Assembly: GCF_946886105.1 (NCBI RefSeq)
Contig: NZ_CAMPHV010000024.1
Location: forward strand, 7,524-71,523
Source: an uncultured Pseudomonas sp.
GTDB taxonomy: Bacteria; Pseudomonadota; Gammaproteobacteria; Pseudomonadales; Pseudomonadaceae
Reading direction: 5' to 3'
Length of the DNA: 64,000 nt
Part shown: piece by piece, positions 18,601 to 28,105 of the stretch
Numbering within the stretch: the stretch's first letter is position 1
Layout: every line of letters starts with the position of its first letter
Position numbers and translations under genes: made by a program
The notes under the pieces: model-generated
Told to the model about the DNA's origin: nothing
Database searches by the model: none
What the model saw: the letters and a program-made list of their open reading frames with translations, nothing else

Positions 18601-21600
18601 CAGGGTGGCGTAGGCCGGCTCCGGGTTGTTGCCGAAGTCGGTCTGCAGCGCGCCCGCCGGGATCTGGTTGGTGTGCTCGCCGGCGGTGTCGGCGGTGACA
18701 TCCACCTCGATGGTGCAGCCCCCCGCCGGGACCACGGTGCCGCTGGCCAAACGCACAAGCGTGGCGCCGGCCGTGGCGGTGACGTTAGCCGACGGACAGG
18801 TGCCGGCGATATTCGGTACGGCGGCGACCCTGACCTGCCCGGGGGAATCCGGCAGATTGTCGGTCATCGCCGCGGTCAGCGTCATGGCCGAGGCATTCGG
18901 GTTGTTGACGAAGATGGTCAGTGTCGAAATGCCATTCTGCGCGATGACCGCAGGAGCGAACTGCTTGCTCACGGTGGGCGGACTGGAAATCACCAGGCGC
19001 GCGCGGGTCTGCTCGGTGTTGCTCACGCCTTCGAAGCTGGTCACGTCGCCGGCGGCGATGGTGTTGGTGTAGGTGCCGGCGATGTTGCTCAGCACGGCCA
19101 CACTGACCGTACAGTTGCCATTACCCGCGAGGTTGCCGCCGGCCAAACGCACCGAGGTGCCGGACGGCGTGGCACTGACGCTGCCGCCGCAGCTGTTGCT
19201 GATCGCCGGAACCTGGGCCACGACCAACCCGGTGGGCAGGTTGTCGAGGTAGGCCACGCCGGTGAGCGGCGAGCTGTTCGGGTTGTCCAGACGGATGCTC
19301 AGGGTCAGGGCGGTACCGGCGGTGCCGTTGGCGGTGCCGGTGGTGAAGCCGACCGGGTCGCCGGCATCCAGGGTGCGCGTGGCGATGGCCTTGTGCACGA
19401 CGATCGGCGCCTTGACCCGCAGGGTGTCGCTGGTCGGTCCGGTGTTACTGATCGGCGTCCCTTCAGCCGTGGCGACGATGCTGTTGGCCGGGATGGTGTT
19501 GAGGTAGTCGCCCTGGGTGTTCGACAGCACGTCGATTTCCACATAGCAGCTGGCCGGCGCGCTGCCGCTGCCCGCGGCGATGTTACCGCCGCTGATCGTC
19601 ACCTGGCCGGAATCGCTGCTGACACTGCCCTGGCAGGTGGTCAAGGCGTTGGCCGGGCTGGCGCTGGTCAACCCCGCCGGGTAGGTGTCGGTCAGCGTCA
19701 AGTCGCTGATCGGTTGGGAGGTCGGGTTGTAGAAGGTGATACGCAGGCGCGAGCGCTCGTTGGGTGCGACCACGTTAGGGGTGAACTGCTTGGTCACGCC
19801 CAGGCCGGTGCTGGTTAGCAGGCTGCTCGAGGCCGGCTGGGTGTTGCTCACACCCTGGTCGGTGGTGATCGCGCCGACCGGCACTGTGTCGGTCACGGTA
19901 CCGGTGATCGCCATGGTGACGTCGACGGTCACGGTACAGGTTTCGCCAACCGGCAGGCTGGCATCGCTGAGGCTGAACGAGGTGGCGTTCGGGCTGGCGC
20001 TGACAACGCCGCCGGTACAGGTGGTGATGGCGTTGGCCACGCTGGCGATGCGCTCGCCGGTCGGCGTGCCGTCGACCAGACCGGTATCGGTGAAATAGTT
20101 GCTCAGGTCGAGATTGGTCAGGTCCAGGCTGCCACTGTTGAACAGGGTCAGGGTCAACTGGGTCACCGCGCCCGGCGCCGCCACACTGGCGGTGGCGTGG
20201 TTGACGCTGACGGTAACAGCGCCGCCGCTGGCGTTTTGCAGGGTCGCGCCGAATGCGGCGACGTTCTGCACGCCGCCGGCGGCGGTGAGCTGGCCGGGAG
20301 CGATGCTGTTGACCCAGTCGCCGCCACCGCTGGCGGTGACGTCGAAGAGCAGTTCGCAGGTGCTGTTACCGGCGATCTGCGCGCCGCTCAGGCTGACCAC
20401 TGCAGCGCCGGGCGCGGCGGAAACCACCGGCGAGCCGGCGCAGGTCGAGTAGGCGTTGGCCGGGTTGGCGACCGTCATCCCGGCCGGCAGGTTGTCGGTG
20501 ATCGCCACATCGTTGAGCACGCCGGACTGGCTGTTGCTCAGGCTCAGGGTGACGGTGGACATGCCGCCGGACTGGATGGTGGTGGGGGCGAACGATTTGC
20601 TGCCGCTCAGGGCCGAAAGGAAGTTGATGGTCGCGACCACTTCCGGGCTGGTCAGGGTATCGGTCGTGCCATCGGAGAAGGTCTCGGTGGCGCTGGCCGA
20701 TACGCGGTTGTCGTACTGGCCGGCGGCGCCGCTGACGTTCACCCGCAGGCGGCAGCGTCCGGCTGCGCCCAGACCGCCATTGGCCCGCGCGGGTACCGTG
20801 GCGCCGCTGAGCACCACCTGATTGCTACCCGGTACCGCGGTGACGGTGCCGCCGCAGGTGGTGGAAGCGTTGTTCGGCAAGGCGACGAGCATCGGCGTGC
20901 CGTTGCTACCCGTCGGCAGGTTGTCGGTGAGGCTGACGTTGGTGAGCGGCTGCGCGGACAGGTTGACCAATTCGATGGTCATGGTCGCCGCGGTTCCCTC
21001 GGGCTTGGAGCTGGCGTCGAAGCTTTTCTCCACGGTCAGCGTACTGCTGCTGACGCTGAACTGCGCATTGGTCGAGGTGTGGTTGCAGATGTTGCCGGCG
21101 GTGCAGACGTCACCGGCGTCGATCTGGTTGACGATGGCGCCATTGGGCGCGCCTACCGGGACCATGGCCCAGAACGTCACGGTGCAGTTCGCCGGGTTGC
21201 CGGCACTGCCCGCCGGCATGTCGAAGGTGAATACCGGGTCGCTCGCGGTGCCGCCGAGCGCCAACGCGCTACAACCCGTACCACTGAGTACCGGCGCCGG
21301 TTTTTCCGGCAGATTGAGCAGCAACATGCCGTTGGGCAGGTTGTCGGTCAGCGCCACCCCGCTCTGCGCGGATGCCGAGTAGTTGCGCGTGGTGACGGTG
21401 AACAGCACCGGGTTGCCGGGGGTGACGATCGACGGGCTGCTGGTTTTTTCCACCAGGAACTGATCGACCACCGTAACCGAGGCGCTCACACCCTGGCTGA
21501 CCACATCGCTCGGGCTGCTCACCGTCACATCGCCAGGGGCGATGGTGTTGGTGAACGACTGCGGCACGCCGGCCACCGCCAGGTCGGCCGTGTAAGGCAC

Positions 21601-22905
21601 GGTGATCACGCAGTTACCGCCGGCTGCCAGGGTGCCGCCGGTCATCTGCAGCGTCGACGAACCGACGCCGCCGAGGCCGACCAGACTGGAGCCGGCGCTG
21701 CAGTTGGCGGTCGGCGCACTGGTGATTTCCAGCAGGCCGGCACCGCCGTCGATGGCGTCGCTGAAGCTGCCCAGAACCATAGTGCTCAGCGGGCTGGCGT
21801 TGGTCAGGGTGATCCGTAGCGTCGCTTCCTGCCCTTTGGCCACGGTGGCCGGCGAGAAGGCCTTGGCCACACGCAGCGGCGCGGTGACCGTCAGGTTGGC
21901 CGAGGCGTTGCTCGGCGGTACCAGACCGCGCTGGTTGGCGAAATCGGTGGTGCGGTCGATGACGTTGTTGACCGTGGTCGAATAGCCGCTGTCGGTGCCA
22001 TCCGCCACCACCATGACGCTGAGGCTACAACTGCTGTTGGCGGCGATGACCCCGCCGACCGCAACAATCTCGGTATCGCCCGCTGCCGGCGTAAAGCTCG
22101 GTGGATTGGCGCCGCAGTTGATCTGCGCGTCCGGCCCGGCCGGGTTGGCGCCGGTCACCGCGGCAACCCGCAGGCCGAAGTCGCCCAGGCGATCGCGAAT
22201 GGCGAACGCCGGCGTATCGCCCGCCGTGTTCAACGGCAGCGGTTGCGAGGCGTTGTTGGTAATGGTGATTGTCAGGCGCGTCGCCTGATCGTCCTTGACG
22301 ATGGTGCCGGACGAGAAACTCTTGCTGATGCTCGGTGCCGGCAGCGAGTTGAAGTTCAGCGACTGCTGGGCCGGGTCGGCGTTGCTCACCGGGTTGCCGG
22401 CGTGCTCGCCCGTTACCGTGCCGGCGGGAATCACGTTGGTGCCGTTGCCGGAGAGGCTGGTGACCTGCACGACGATATCGCAGAAACCGGCCTCGGAGCC
22501 GCCGTTCACCGCCGGGATCACCCCGCCAGTGAGGCTGATGGTGTTGCTGCCCAATGCCGCATTGAGGGTGCCGGGAAAATCGCCATTGCTCAGCGAGCCG
22601 GTCAGCACGCCGCTGCCATCGCGGCACTCGGCGGATACCACGCCAACTCCCGCGACCTGAAAGCCCGCCGGCATGGTGTCGGTGAAACTGACATCGGTGA
22701 TATCGCCGCTGGCGAAACTGTTGGTCAGGTGGATCAGAAAGCCGTCGGTATCACCGACGAACTTCGGATCGGCGAAGCCCGATGCACGGGTCTTGCTCAC
22801 GCCCAGGTCCGCGCTGGCCGCAAGCGGCAGCAGACTCAGGCCCACCCATAAGCTCCCCACCAACACCTGTAACAGGCGATTCCTGCGAACAGAACCTGAC
22901 ACCAC
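15607..22905 (-). CDS. Giant secreted DUF11 / SdrD-B repeat surface protein (2432 aa)
   Basis: Start GTG 22905 follows GGGGAG at good spacing. A signal peptide ends at LPLAASA-DLGVSK. Residues about 30-1330 are around ten Ig-like DUF11 repeats, each opening with a K-x-F/S-x-P motif (ISKSFSSGTI, VAKAFSPATV, VTKQFTPNVV, VSKQFAPAVI) and containing a T/D-DNLP element. Then come SdrD-B-type repeats with DxDxNG calcium-type loops (YLDNDQNGTYQ, FIDQNNDGLRQ, WFDINHDRVL), a late DUF11 domain, and one more SdrD-B repeat (VFDDQNRNGYQDEGEPGIPG). The C-terminal ~110 residues (RVVRLDLSSEAFDANNLLTA…) resemble a degenerate OmpA-like fold. It is probably a stalk-like adhesin or matrix protein. It is coupled to the OmpA-barrel gene downstream. 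Confidence 0.85.
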   Translation of the reverse strand: MVSGSVRRNRLLQVLVGSLWVGLSLLPLAASADLGVSKTRASGFADPKFVGDTDGFLIHLTNSFASGDITDVSFTDTMPAGFQVAGVGVVSAECRDGSGVLTGSLSNGDFPGTLNAALGSNTISLTGGVIPAVNGGSEAGFCDIVVQVTSLSGNGTNVIPAGTVTGEHAGNPVSNADPAQQSLNFNSLPAPSISKSFSSGTIVKDDQATRLTITITNNASQPLPLNTAGDTPAFAIRDRLGDFGLRVAAVTGANPAGPDAQINCGANPPSFTPAAGDTEIVAVGGVIAANSSCSLSVMVVADGTDSGYSTTVNNVIDRTTDFANQRGLVPPSNASANLTVTAPLRVAKAFSPATVAKGQEATLRITLTNASPLSTMVLGSFSDAIDGGAGLLEITSAPTANCSAGSSLVGLGGVGSSTLQMTGGTLAAGGNCVITVPYTADLAVAGVPQSFTNTIAPGDVTVSSPSDVVSQGVSASVTVVDQFLVEKTSSPSIVTPGNPVLFTVTTRNYSASAQSGVALTDNLPNGMLLLNLPEKPAPVLSGTGCSALALGGTASDPVFTFDMPAGSAGNPANCTVTFWAMVPVGAPNGAIVNQIDAGDVCTAGNICNHTSTNAQFSVSSSTLTVEKSFDASSKPEGTAATMTIELVNLSAQPLTNVSLTDNLPTGSNGTPMLVALPNNASTTCGGTVTAVPGSNQVVLSGATVPARANGGLGAAGRCRLRVNVSGAAGQYDNRVSASATETFSDGTTDTLTSPEVVATINFLSALSGSKSFAPTTIQSGGMSTVTLSLSNSQSGVLNDVAITDNLPAGMTVANPANAYSTCAGSPVVSAAPGAAVVSLSGAQIAGNSTCELLFDVTASGGGDWVNSIAPGQLTAAGGVQNVAAFGATLQNASGGAVTVSVNHATASVAAPGAVTQLTLTLFNSGSLDLTNLDLSNYFTDTGLVDGTPTGERIASVANAITTCTGGVVSASPNATSFSLSDASLPVGETCTVTVDVTMAITGTVTDTVPVGAITTDQGVSNTQPASSSLLTSTGLGVTKQFTPNVVAPNERSRLRITFYNPTSQPISDLTLTDTYPAGLTSASPANALTTCQGSVSSDSGQVTISGGNIAAGSGSAPASCYVEIDVLSNTQGDYLNTIPANSIVATAEGTPISNTGPTSDTLRVKAPIVVHKAIATRTLDAGDPVGFTTGTANGTAGTALTLSIRLDNPNSSPLTGVAYLDNLPTGLVVAQVPAISNSCGGSVSATPSGTSVRLAGGNLAGNGNCTVSVAVLSNIAGTYTNTIAAGDVTSFEGVSNTEQTRARLVISSPPTVSKQFAPAVIAQNGISTLTIFVNNPNASAMTLTAAMTDNLPDSPGQVRVAAVPNIAGTCPSANVTATAGATLVRLASGTVVPAGGCTIEVDVTADTAGEHTNQIPAGALQTDFGNNPEPAYATLRVSTLGFISGRVYLDNDQNGTYQAGTDSPLSGVAIELRSGATCASGTPVSGINGLLNPFSTDSAGNYLFAGLPAGTYSVCQATQPSGTLNAPPVPGSITPANGSSGTPGTGGNATATSSQIEGIVLNDDGAGGETSGSQRNDFPEVAPASISGAVFIDQNNDGLRQGGDSGLSGVSISLSGTDWQGQPVSTSTTTDSSGQYHFSGLQPGTYTVTEPIQPSGTTNGKTVAGNSSGAVPSVTSPATVPSAISGITLTPGYVSEGNDFAEIVNGRSIHGQVFHDRDTDSAPGTGDSGLGGETVVLSGVDINGNPVNLTTVTASDGTFSFVGLPAGTYELLQPNQPSGLINGSTTAGSAGGVVTEEPSRISGIDLTGNTLSVDNWFAEVTIPSLSGTVWFDINHDRVLDPGEARLSGWTVELMRNGVEVATTTSDADGAYAFANLTPGSGYEVRFRHPETGTLFGRPVPNEQGIAYTPGSAGSGNPAGADNRDGTLAGITITAGRNVVEQSLPIDPAGVVYDAISRQPVRGAVVSISGPVGFDASQVLGGSLQQTTGADGLYQFLLLATAPAGTYTLSVTVPAGYVQGPSTLIPACSNTLSVTALPDPALVQNSNQAPAEAVTLHDAATCPVTTAGLGASNNTTQYYFSFVLGATSADVVNNHIPIDPILGGAIVMTKNTPKVNVTRGELVPYVLTARNTLSNSLADIAIEDQMPPGFKYIKNSAQIDGVPVEPEVEGRRLRWPNRTLTGGQVLTIKLLLVVGSGVGFNEYVNQTWALNMIANARVSNVATASVRVVADPTFDCSDLIGKVFDDQNRNGYQDEGEPGIPGVRLATPRGWLVTTDEHGRYHIACADVPSELRGSNFILKVDERSLPSGYRIVTENPRVVRMTQGRLVKANFGASIHRVVRLDLSSEAFDANNLLTAQYQARLDEVLKLLYAEPSILRIAYRMPVDGEVSDARERVGHVKDWIKEHWEPHDCCYDLQLEEEIVPATDSVEVIR

Positions 22906-23325
22906 GACGCTCCCCTGCGGTTCGCAGTGCGCCTGTCGTATATCCCGGGCTAGGCTCTTTTCACATCCCCAGCGAGGAGCGCACCATCAGCGGGCCAAGA
23001 CCCGTGACATGCCGCTCGTTCGTTGCAGACAGAAAGCGCCCTACGGCCGACAAGCTCACCGACTTCGAATAAAGGGCGGCAGGGTGCGGACAGGAGAAAA
23101 CAGCGACAAGACTGCAAAATGGGAACCAGCGTTGCACTGGCAGAAACGGTCGTCCGCGCGAAAAAAGCACAAGACCATAGGAAAGGCCCCTCCACTTCCC
23201 CGAAACCCTTAGTGCCAAGCCGCTCGGCAGCCGCTACCGCCCTCGAACCGAGCTTTGCCACAGCGGATGGCATTGCCGGAAAGTGCAGGAGACGCGGGCG
23301 CGGGATTCCGACGAATGACCGGGAA
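22906..23325. other. 420-base intergenic region between two minus-strand operons
   Basis: This stretch must carry the promoter of the giant repeat-protein operon (reading left) and the end of the TonB-receptor operon. I see no convincing coding frame, no clear -35/-10 pair and no hairpin with a T-tract. Short frames here lack ribosome sites. Confidence 0.5.
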
Positions 23326-25677
23326 CTACCAGCGCGTGCGCAGGGTCATGCCGACGCTGCGGGGGGCTCCGCTCAGCACCCCGTAGTCACCGGCGCCGAG
23401 CCGGGCGTAGACCGCGGTGATGTAGTCCTCGTCGAACAGATTGCGCGCCCACAATTCGGCTTCCCAGCGCCTGTCGCCACGGCGCAGGCCGAGACGCAGA
23501 TTGGTCAGCCCATAGGACGGCTGATAGCTGCCGGGCCCGCCCTCGAGCGTGCCGTAGTAGCCGCTGCGGAACTGGTAGTCGAGGCCGCTGAACAGCTCCA
23601 GGGCGTGCTCCAGCGGATAGCGATAGTCGACCCCGGCGTTAGCGCTCCATTCCGGCGCGTTGAACAGGCGCTTACCGCCCAGGTCGCACGACCACTGCGC
23701 GCTGCTCGGCGAACAGGGCGCATTGGCGAAGTCGCGGTAACGCGCGTCGCTCCAGGCGATACCCAACCGCAGGTCGACCCGCTCGCTGGCGCGCAGACGG
23801 GCATCCAGCTCGATGCCGCGCAGGCGTACCTTGCCGACATTGATCAGGTTGTCGCGGATCGGCGGGGCGAACTCGTTGACCGGCGGACGGTTGGTCAACG
23901 CCTGGTAGTCCTCGACATCGGCCTGGTACAGGGCCAGATCGAGCATGCCCCGGCCGTTCCAGAAAGCGCTCTTGAGACCGACCTCGAGCGAGCTGACCCG
24001 CTCCGCCTCGAAGGTCGGCTCAACAGTCGGGCCGACCACGTCGAGGTTGATCCCGCCGGCCTTGTAGCCGCGCGACCAGCTGGCATAACCGAGCAGGTCG
24101 TCGTCGAACGCATAGCTGAGCGCCAGCTGCCCGGACAGGCTGCTCTCCTCGATCGCGTCGCGCCGGTAATACTCGCCGCCGAGGGCGGTGCTGCGCAGCA
24201 AGTTGCCACCCAGCTGCGAGACCTGGTCCAGTCCGAGCGGCGCCAAGCCCGAGACGCTGCGCGACAACCAGGCCTGCTTGCGCTCGCGGGTGTAGCGCAG
24301 CCCCGGGGTGATCGCCAGGCGCTCGGTGGCATGCCAGGTGAGCTGGCCGAACGCCGCGCGGCTGTCGCTGCGTTGCTCGCCATCGAAACTTTGTTGTCCG
24401 CCCTCCAGCAGCGACGACGGAATCATCGCGGGGGTGATGTGGAGCTGTTCGATTTCCGGTCTATCGCCGAGGAAGTAAGCCGCCGCGTCCTCGCCGAAGC
24501 GCACGCCCACGGCCCGGTTCAGATGCTGCCGCAGGTAGTAGAGGCCCACCACGTAGTCGAAGTGCTGGTTGGGCGAATCGGCCAGGCGCAGCTCCTGGCT
24601 GAATTGATGCTGATCGAGGCGTACCGTCGCGTCGTCGACGATGGCCAGCGCCATGCCGTCGCCATCTTGACTGGCGTCGTAGCTCCAGTCGCGATAGCCG
24701 CTGATGCTGGTCAGGGTGGCGCCGCTGTCCAGCAACCAGTTCAGTTCCAGCGTGGCGCCGGTCTGCAGCGTCTTCACGGCGTTCGGTTTGTCCTGCTGCA
24801 CGCGGCGCGCATAGGGGTCTATCGGCAACTGGCGGTAGCCGACGAAGGCGGAGCGCTCGAGGGTCGTCTGGCTGTAGTGGCTGGCGGTGAAGACGTTGCT
24901 CTGCTCGTCCTGCCAGGCGTATTCGCCGATCAGGCGGGCGCTGAACGTCTCGCTCGGCGTCCACAGCAATTGGCCGCGCAGGCCCTGGCGATTTTGGTCG
25001 CGCAGCTCGCTGCCGTCATAGCGGTTGTCGATCAGGCCGTCGCGCTCGACGTCATAACCGGTCAGGCGTCCGGCCAGCACGCCGTCGATCAGCGCCCCGG
25101 AAAAGGTACCGCGATACTGACGCAGCCCCTTTTCGCCGACCGACACTTCGCCACTGCCCTCCGGTGCGAAGGTCGGCGCGCGGCTGCTGAGGTTGATCGC
25201 GCCGGCCGTGGTGTTCTTGCCGTACAAGGTGCCCTGGGGCCCCCGCAACACCTCGACGCGCTCGATATCGATCAGATCGACGAGCGACATGCCCTGGCGC
25301 CCCAGGTAAACCCCATCGAGAAACACTCCGACGCTGCCGTCGATACCGTCGTTGTAGGAGCTCGAGCCGAGCCCGCGGATGCCGTAGCTGGTATAGCGCG
25401 GGCTGGGCACCGACACCAGCAGGCTCGGTACGCGCTGTTGCAGCTCCTCGGTACGGTAGATCCCGGCATCGTTCAACTGCTCGCCAGCGAGCACGTTCAT
25501 GGCAATCGGCACCGTCTGCGCGGGCTCCTCGCGGCGCCGCGCGCTGACCGTCACGTCCTCGAGCACCAGGGCCGAGTCGGGCCGGGAGCGTGCCCGGTCG
25601 GCGGCTGAATATTCCTCGGCATGCGCCCCGCTCAGGCAGGACAGGGACAAAAGGCAGAGCGGGTAGCCATAGCGCAC
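23326..25677 (-). CDS. TonB-dependent receptor linked to a two-component system
   Basis: A 783-residue outer-membrane receptor. I chose GTG 25677, just after the kinase stop at 25688, because it yields a clean signal peptide (RYGYPLCLLSLSCLSGAHA). A longer frame to 25815 lies inside the kinase gene. After the signal comes a TonB-box-like EDVTVSARR, then a plug domain (about 45-165) with SYGIRGLG, VGVFLDGVYLGRQG and VEVLRGPQGTLYGKNTTAGAI. The barrel ends GMTLRTRW, aromatic-terminated. It resembles the large family of receptors for plant or xenobiotic-type substrates rather than the siderophore type, but the substrate cannot be named. It is last in an operon behind a response regulator and hybrid kinase, which suggests it is either their target or a sensed uptake route. 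Confidence 0.88.
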   Translation of the reverse strand: MRYGYPLCLLSLSCLSGAHAEEYSAADRARSRPDSALVLEDVTVSARRREEPAQTVPIAMNVLAGEQLNDAGIYRTEELQQRVPSLLVSVPSPRYTSYGIRGLGSSSYNDGIDGSVGVFLDGVYLGRQGMSLVDLIDIERVEVLRGPQGTLYGKNTTAGAINLSSRAPTFAPEGSGEVSVGEKGLRQYRGTFSGALIDGVLAGRLTGYDVERDGLIDNRYDGSELRDQNRQGLRGQLLWTPSETFSARLIGEYAWQDEQSNVFTASHYSQTTLERSAFVGYRQLPIDPYARRVQQDKPNAVKTLQTGATLELNWLLDSGATLTSISGYRDWSYDASQDGDGMALAIVDDATVRLDQHQFSQELRLADSPNQHFDYVVGLYYLRQHLNRAVGVRFGEDAAAYFLGDRPEIEQLHITPAMIPSSLLEGGQQSFDGEQRSDSRAAFGQLTWHATERLAITPGLRYTRERKQAWLSRSVSGLAPLGLDQVSQLGGNLLRSTALGGEYYRRDAIEESSLSGQLALSYAFDDDLLGYASWSRGYKAGGINLDVVGPTVEPTFEAERVSSLEVGLKSAFWNGRGMLDLALYQADVEDYQALTNRPPVNEFAPPIRDNLINVGKVRLRGIELDARLRASERVDLRLGIAWSDARYRDFANAPCSPSSAQWSCDLGGKRLFNAPEWSANAGVDYRYPLEHALELFSGLDYQFRSGYYGTLEGGPGSYQPSYGLTNLRLGLRRGDRRWEAELWARNLFDEDYITAVYARLGAGDYGVLSGAPRSVGMTLRTRW

Positions 25678-25687
25678 TACCCCGGGT

Positions 25688-28105
25688 TCAGTCTTCCAGG
25701 ACACGGCAAACCTCTGAGAGCGAATCGGCAGCCGCCGGGCGCGTGGATTCGGGCGCCAAGCGCTCGACGGTCGCGAGCAGTTCGGCGGTATCGGACGGCT
25801 TGAGCAGGACGGCATCGAAAGTCAGGTCGGCCGGATAAACGGCCGGCCGCAACGCCGGCGCGGACGAATACAACAGTACGGGCAGGGAAGGCCAGCGCTC
25901 GCGCACGACGGCGAGCAGCGCCCAGCCGTCCATCCCCGGCATCGCCTGATCGCTGATCAGCAGGTCGTAGACCTCATTGCGCAGAGCCTCCAGGGCCTGC
26001 CCGGCATCGCTCGCCGCGGTGACGTCGAAGCCGTAGCCGCCGAGGAGATCGCTCAGCCATTCGCGATTCTGCTCGACATCGTCGACCAGCAGGATCCGCC
26101 TGCCGTAACCGCTGACCTGCACGTCCTGGCTCTGCGCGAACGAGATATCGAGGTCTTCCTCCCGCGCGCGGGCGAATTCCACCTCGAAACTGAAACGGCT
26201 GCCACGCGACTGCGACTCGTCCAGCGACAGCGCGCTATCCATCTGCTGCAGCAGCCCACTGACGATGGACAGCCCCAGACCACTGCCGCAATAACGCTCC
26301 GCTTCACGTCCACGCCAGAAGGGTTGCAACAGCTGCTTGCGCTCGTCGGCGGGAATCCCGATACCGGTGTCGCTGACGCTGAACCGCAGGCGCGCCGAGG
26401 CGGCGTCGCTGGCCAGACAGTGCACCTCGAACAGCACCTGGCCATCGCGGGTGAACTTGGCGGCATTCGCCAACAGATTGATCAGCACTTGGCGCAGACG
26501 CCGGAAATCGGCCTGCACCAGCGTCGGCAAACCGGGATCGAGGCGGCACTCGAACGCGTTGTTCTGCTGCGCCGCGAGGAAGCCAGCCTCTTCTTCTATC
26601 TCGCGCAGAAAGCCATAGAGATAGCCGGGTGCGAGGATGATCTCGAGTTGCTGCAACTCGCTACGCGAGAACTCCAGCAACTCGTCGATCAGCTCCAGTT
26701 GCTGACGGGCATTGCGTTCGATCTTGCGCGGGTAGTCCTGGACCGCCCCGGACGACAGCAGGCGCGCGTAGTCGACGATGCTGACCAGCGGCGAGCGCAG
26801 ATCGTGGCTGATCCGCGCCATCAGCAAGCTGCGTGCACGCAGGGATTCACGCAGCTGCCGGGTGCGCGTGGCCACCGTGCTTTCCAGGCGCTCGTGTTCG
26901 GCCTTCTGCTGGTTATCCAGATCGGCCAGCGCACGCCGCTCGCGGGCGCGGATGCGGCCGACCTCCATCACCAGCGTGCAGGCCAGCAACAGCAGGCCGG
27001 GCAGGGTTGAGGCCAGGCTCAACTTTTCGTCCGCGCTCTGCCAGGGCGCACCCGCCACGGCCAGCAGGCGCATCAGACCCGACAGCATGAACAGGCCGCA
27101 GACCAGGTATACCAACCAGCTGTAGTCGAACCGACGCCGCCAGCCCGCCAGCAAAGTGGCGGGTATCAGCAGGTAGGCGAACAGGACGAACTCATCCTTC
27201 AGCGCCCGCCCCTCGACGTTGTCGATCAGCATCCACAGGTAGCAGGCGAATACGGCGACTATGAACAGGCTGTAAGCCTGCCCCCAACGCGGCGGCAATT
27301 GGCGCACCTGTAGCAGAACGCGAATGTAGGCGAAAAACAGACAGTACTGCACCACACCGAGCAACCAGAACAGTTCGCCCGACCAGGGCAGTAACGACGG
27401 AAAGTGGACCAGGTAACCATTCACCACGCTGACCAGTACCGCGTAAACGGACACCGACAACGCGTGGACGACCAGCAGCCGCGAACGCAGAAGCCAGCCG
27501 ATGACGAAGCTGAACGGCACCATCAGCAGGGTGATGCCGAGCGTCATGCCATCGACCAGGGAATTGCCCTGTCGATAATCGAGCAGCCCCAACTCCGACC
27601 AGAGCCGCGGCTTGATGATGATCATCGAGCTGCTGGCCACCCGTATCAGTACGCTGAGCTCCTGCCCCGCCGCCAGCTCCAGCGGGAAGGTCGGCTGCCG
27701 GGCCCGCACCGGCCACTGCGTCAGGGGGTGGGCGCTGCCGGCGCGCATCGTCTGCCAGTCACGGCCTTGGTGCAGGTGCACCTGGATATCCGCAAGACGC
27801 GGATCGCCCACCGTCAGCCAACGCTCGCACGCGACATCGCTCGACAGGCGCGCGCGCAACCAGAAGGCGGAGTGGCTGTATTGCCGGGCCAGGTTTTGCC
27901 GAGTGGCGGGAATGAATGCGCTATCGGGCAGCGCCAGCACCTGATCGGCCGTCAGCGTGGCCCCGGGGTCCTCCAGCAACAGGGCCTGGCTGGCCAGATC
28001 GAATTGCGGCGTCTGACAGATCGCCTCGGTTGGCGCGGCCTCGGCACAGGCCACGCCCAACAGCAGCGACAGGCACATCAGCCACCGCACGCAGCGCCGC
28101 GGCAT
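25688..28105 (-). CDS. 7TMR-DISM hybrid sensor histidine kinase
   Basis: An 805-residue membrane kinase. ATG 28105 shares one base with the TGA of the upstream regulator (TGATG); a TTG one codon earlier is less likely. A signal peptide (to about residue 24) leads into a 7TMR-DISMED2 periplasmic sandwich (FDLASQALLLEDPG…SHSAFWLRARL). About seven membrane helices (roughly 180-390) follow, then a short coiled coil. The HisKA box is ARISHDLRSPLVSI (His near 433), and the HATPase has LINLLANAAKF, SDTGIGIP and GSGLGLSIV. A C-terminal receiver (RRILLVDD, LLISDQAMPGMDGW, LLKPSD) has its Asp near 717. All catalytic residues look intact. Extracellular DISMED2 domains often bind carbohydrate-like ligands; the ligand here is unknown. 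Confidence 0.92.
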   Translation of the reverse strand: MPRRCVRWLMCLSLLLGVACAEAAPTEAICQTPQFDLASQALLLEDPGATLTADQVLALPDSAFIPATRQNLARQYSHSAFWLRARLSSDVACERWLTVGDPRLADIQVHLHQGRDWQTMRAGSAHPLTQWPVRARQPTFPLELAAGQELSVLIRVASSSMIIIKPRLWSELGLLDYRQGNSLVDGMTLGITLLMVPFSFVIGWLLRSRLLVVHALSVSVYAVLVSVVNGYLVHFPSLLPWSGELFWLLGVVQYCLFFAYIRVLLQVRQLPPRWGQAYSLFIVAVFACYLWMLIDNVEGRALKDEFVLFAYLLIPATLLAGWRRRFDYSWLVYLVCGLFMLSGLMRLLAVAGAPWQSADEKLSLASTLPGLLLLACTLVMEVGRIRARERRALADLDNQQKAEHERLESTVATRTRQLRESLRARSLLMARISHDLRSPLVSIVDYARLLSSGAVQDYPRKIERNARQQLELIDELLEFSRSELQQLEIILAPGYLYGFLREIEEEAGFLAAQQNNAFECRLDPGLPTLVQADFRRLRQVLINLLANAAKFTRDGQVLFEVHCLASDAASARLRFSVSDTGIGIPADERKQLLQPFWRGREAERYCGSGLGLSIVSGLLQQMDSALSLDESQSRGSRFSFEVEFARAREEDLDISFAQSQDVQVSGYGRRILLVDDVEQNREWLSDLLGGYGFDVTAASDAGQALEALRNEVYDLLISDQAMPGMDGWALLAVVRERWPSLPVLLYSSAPALRPAVYPADLTFDAVLLKPSDTAELLATVERLAPESTRPAAADSLSEVCRVLED

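Noticed and set aside
15571..19818. A 1415-residue plus-strand open frame opposite the giant DUF11 protein gene
   Set aside because: Composition is His/Ala/Gly/Val/Arg low-complexity typical of an antisense shadow in GC-rich DNA. The minus-strand frame has clear repeat domains, a signal peptide and a ribosome site.
15607..22905. Repeat-rich region considered as a CRISPR array
   Set aside because: Repeats are protein-coding, ~130 codons long and divergent; there are no short identical repeats with unique spacers and no cas genes.
23023..25608. An 861-codon plus-strand frame over the third TonB receptor
   Set aside because: No domain signature; it mirrors the receptor gene, whose plug motifs are unmistakable.
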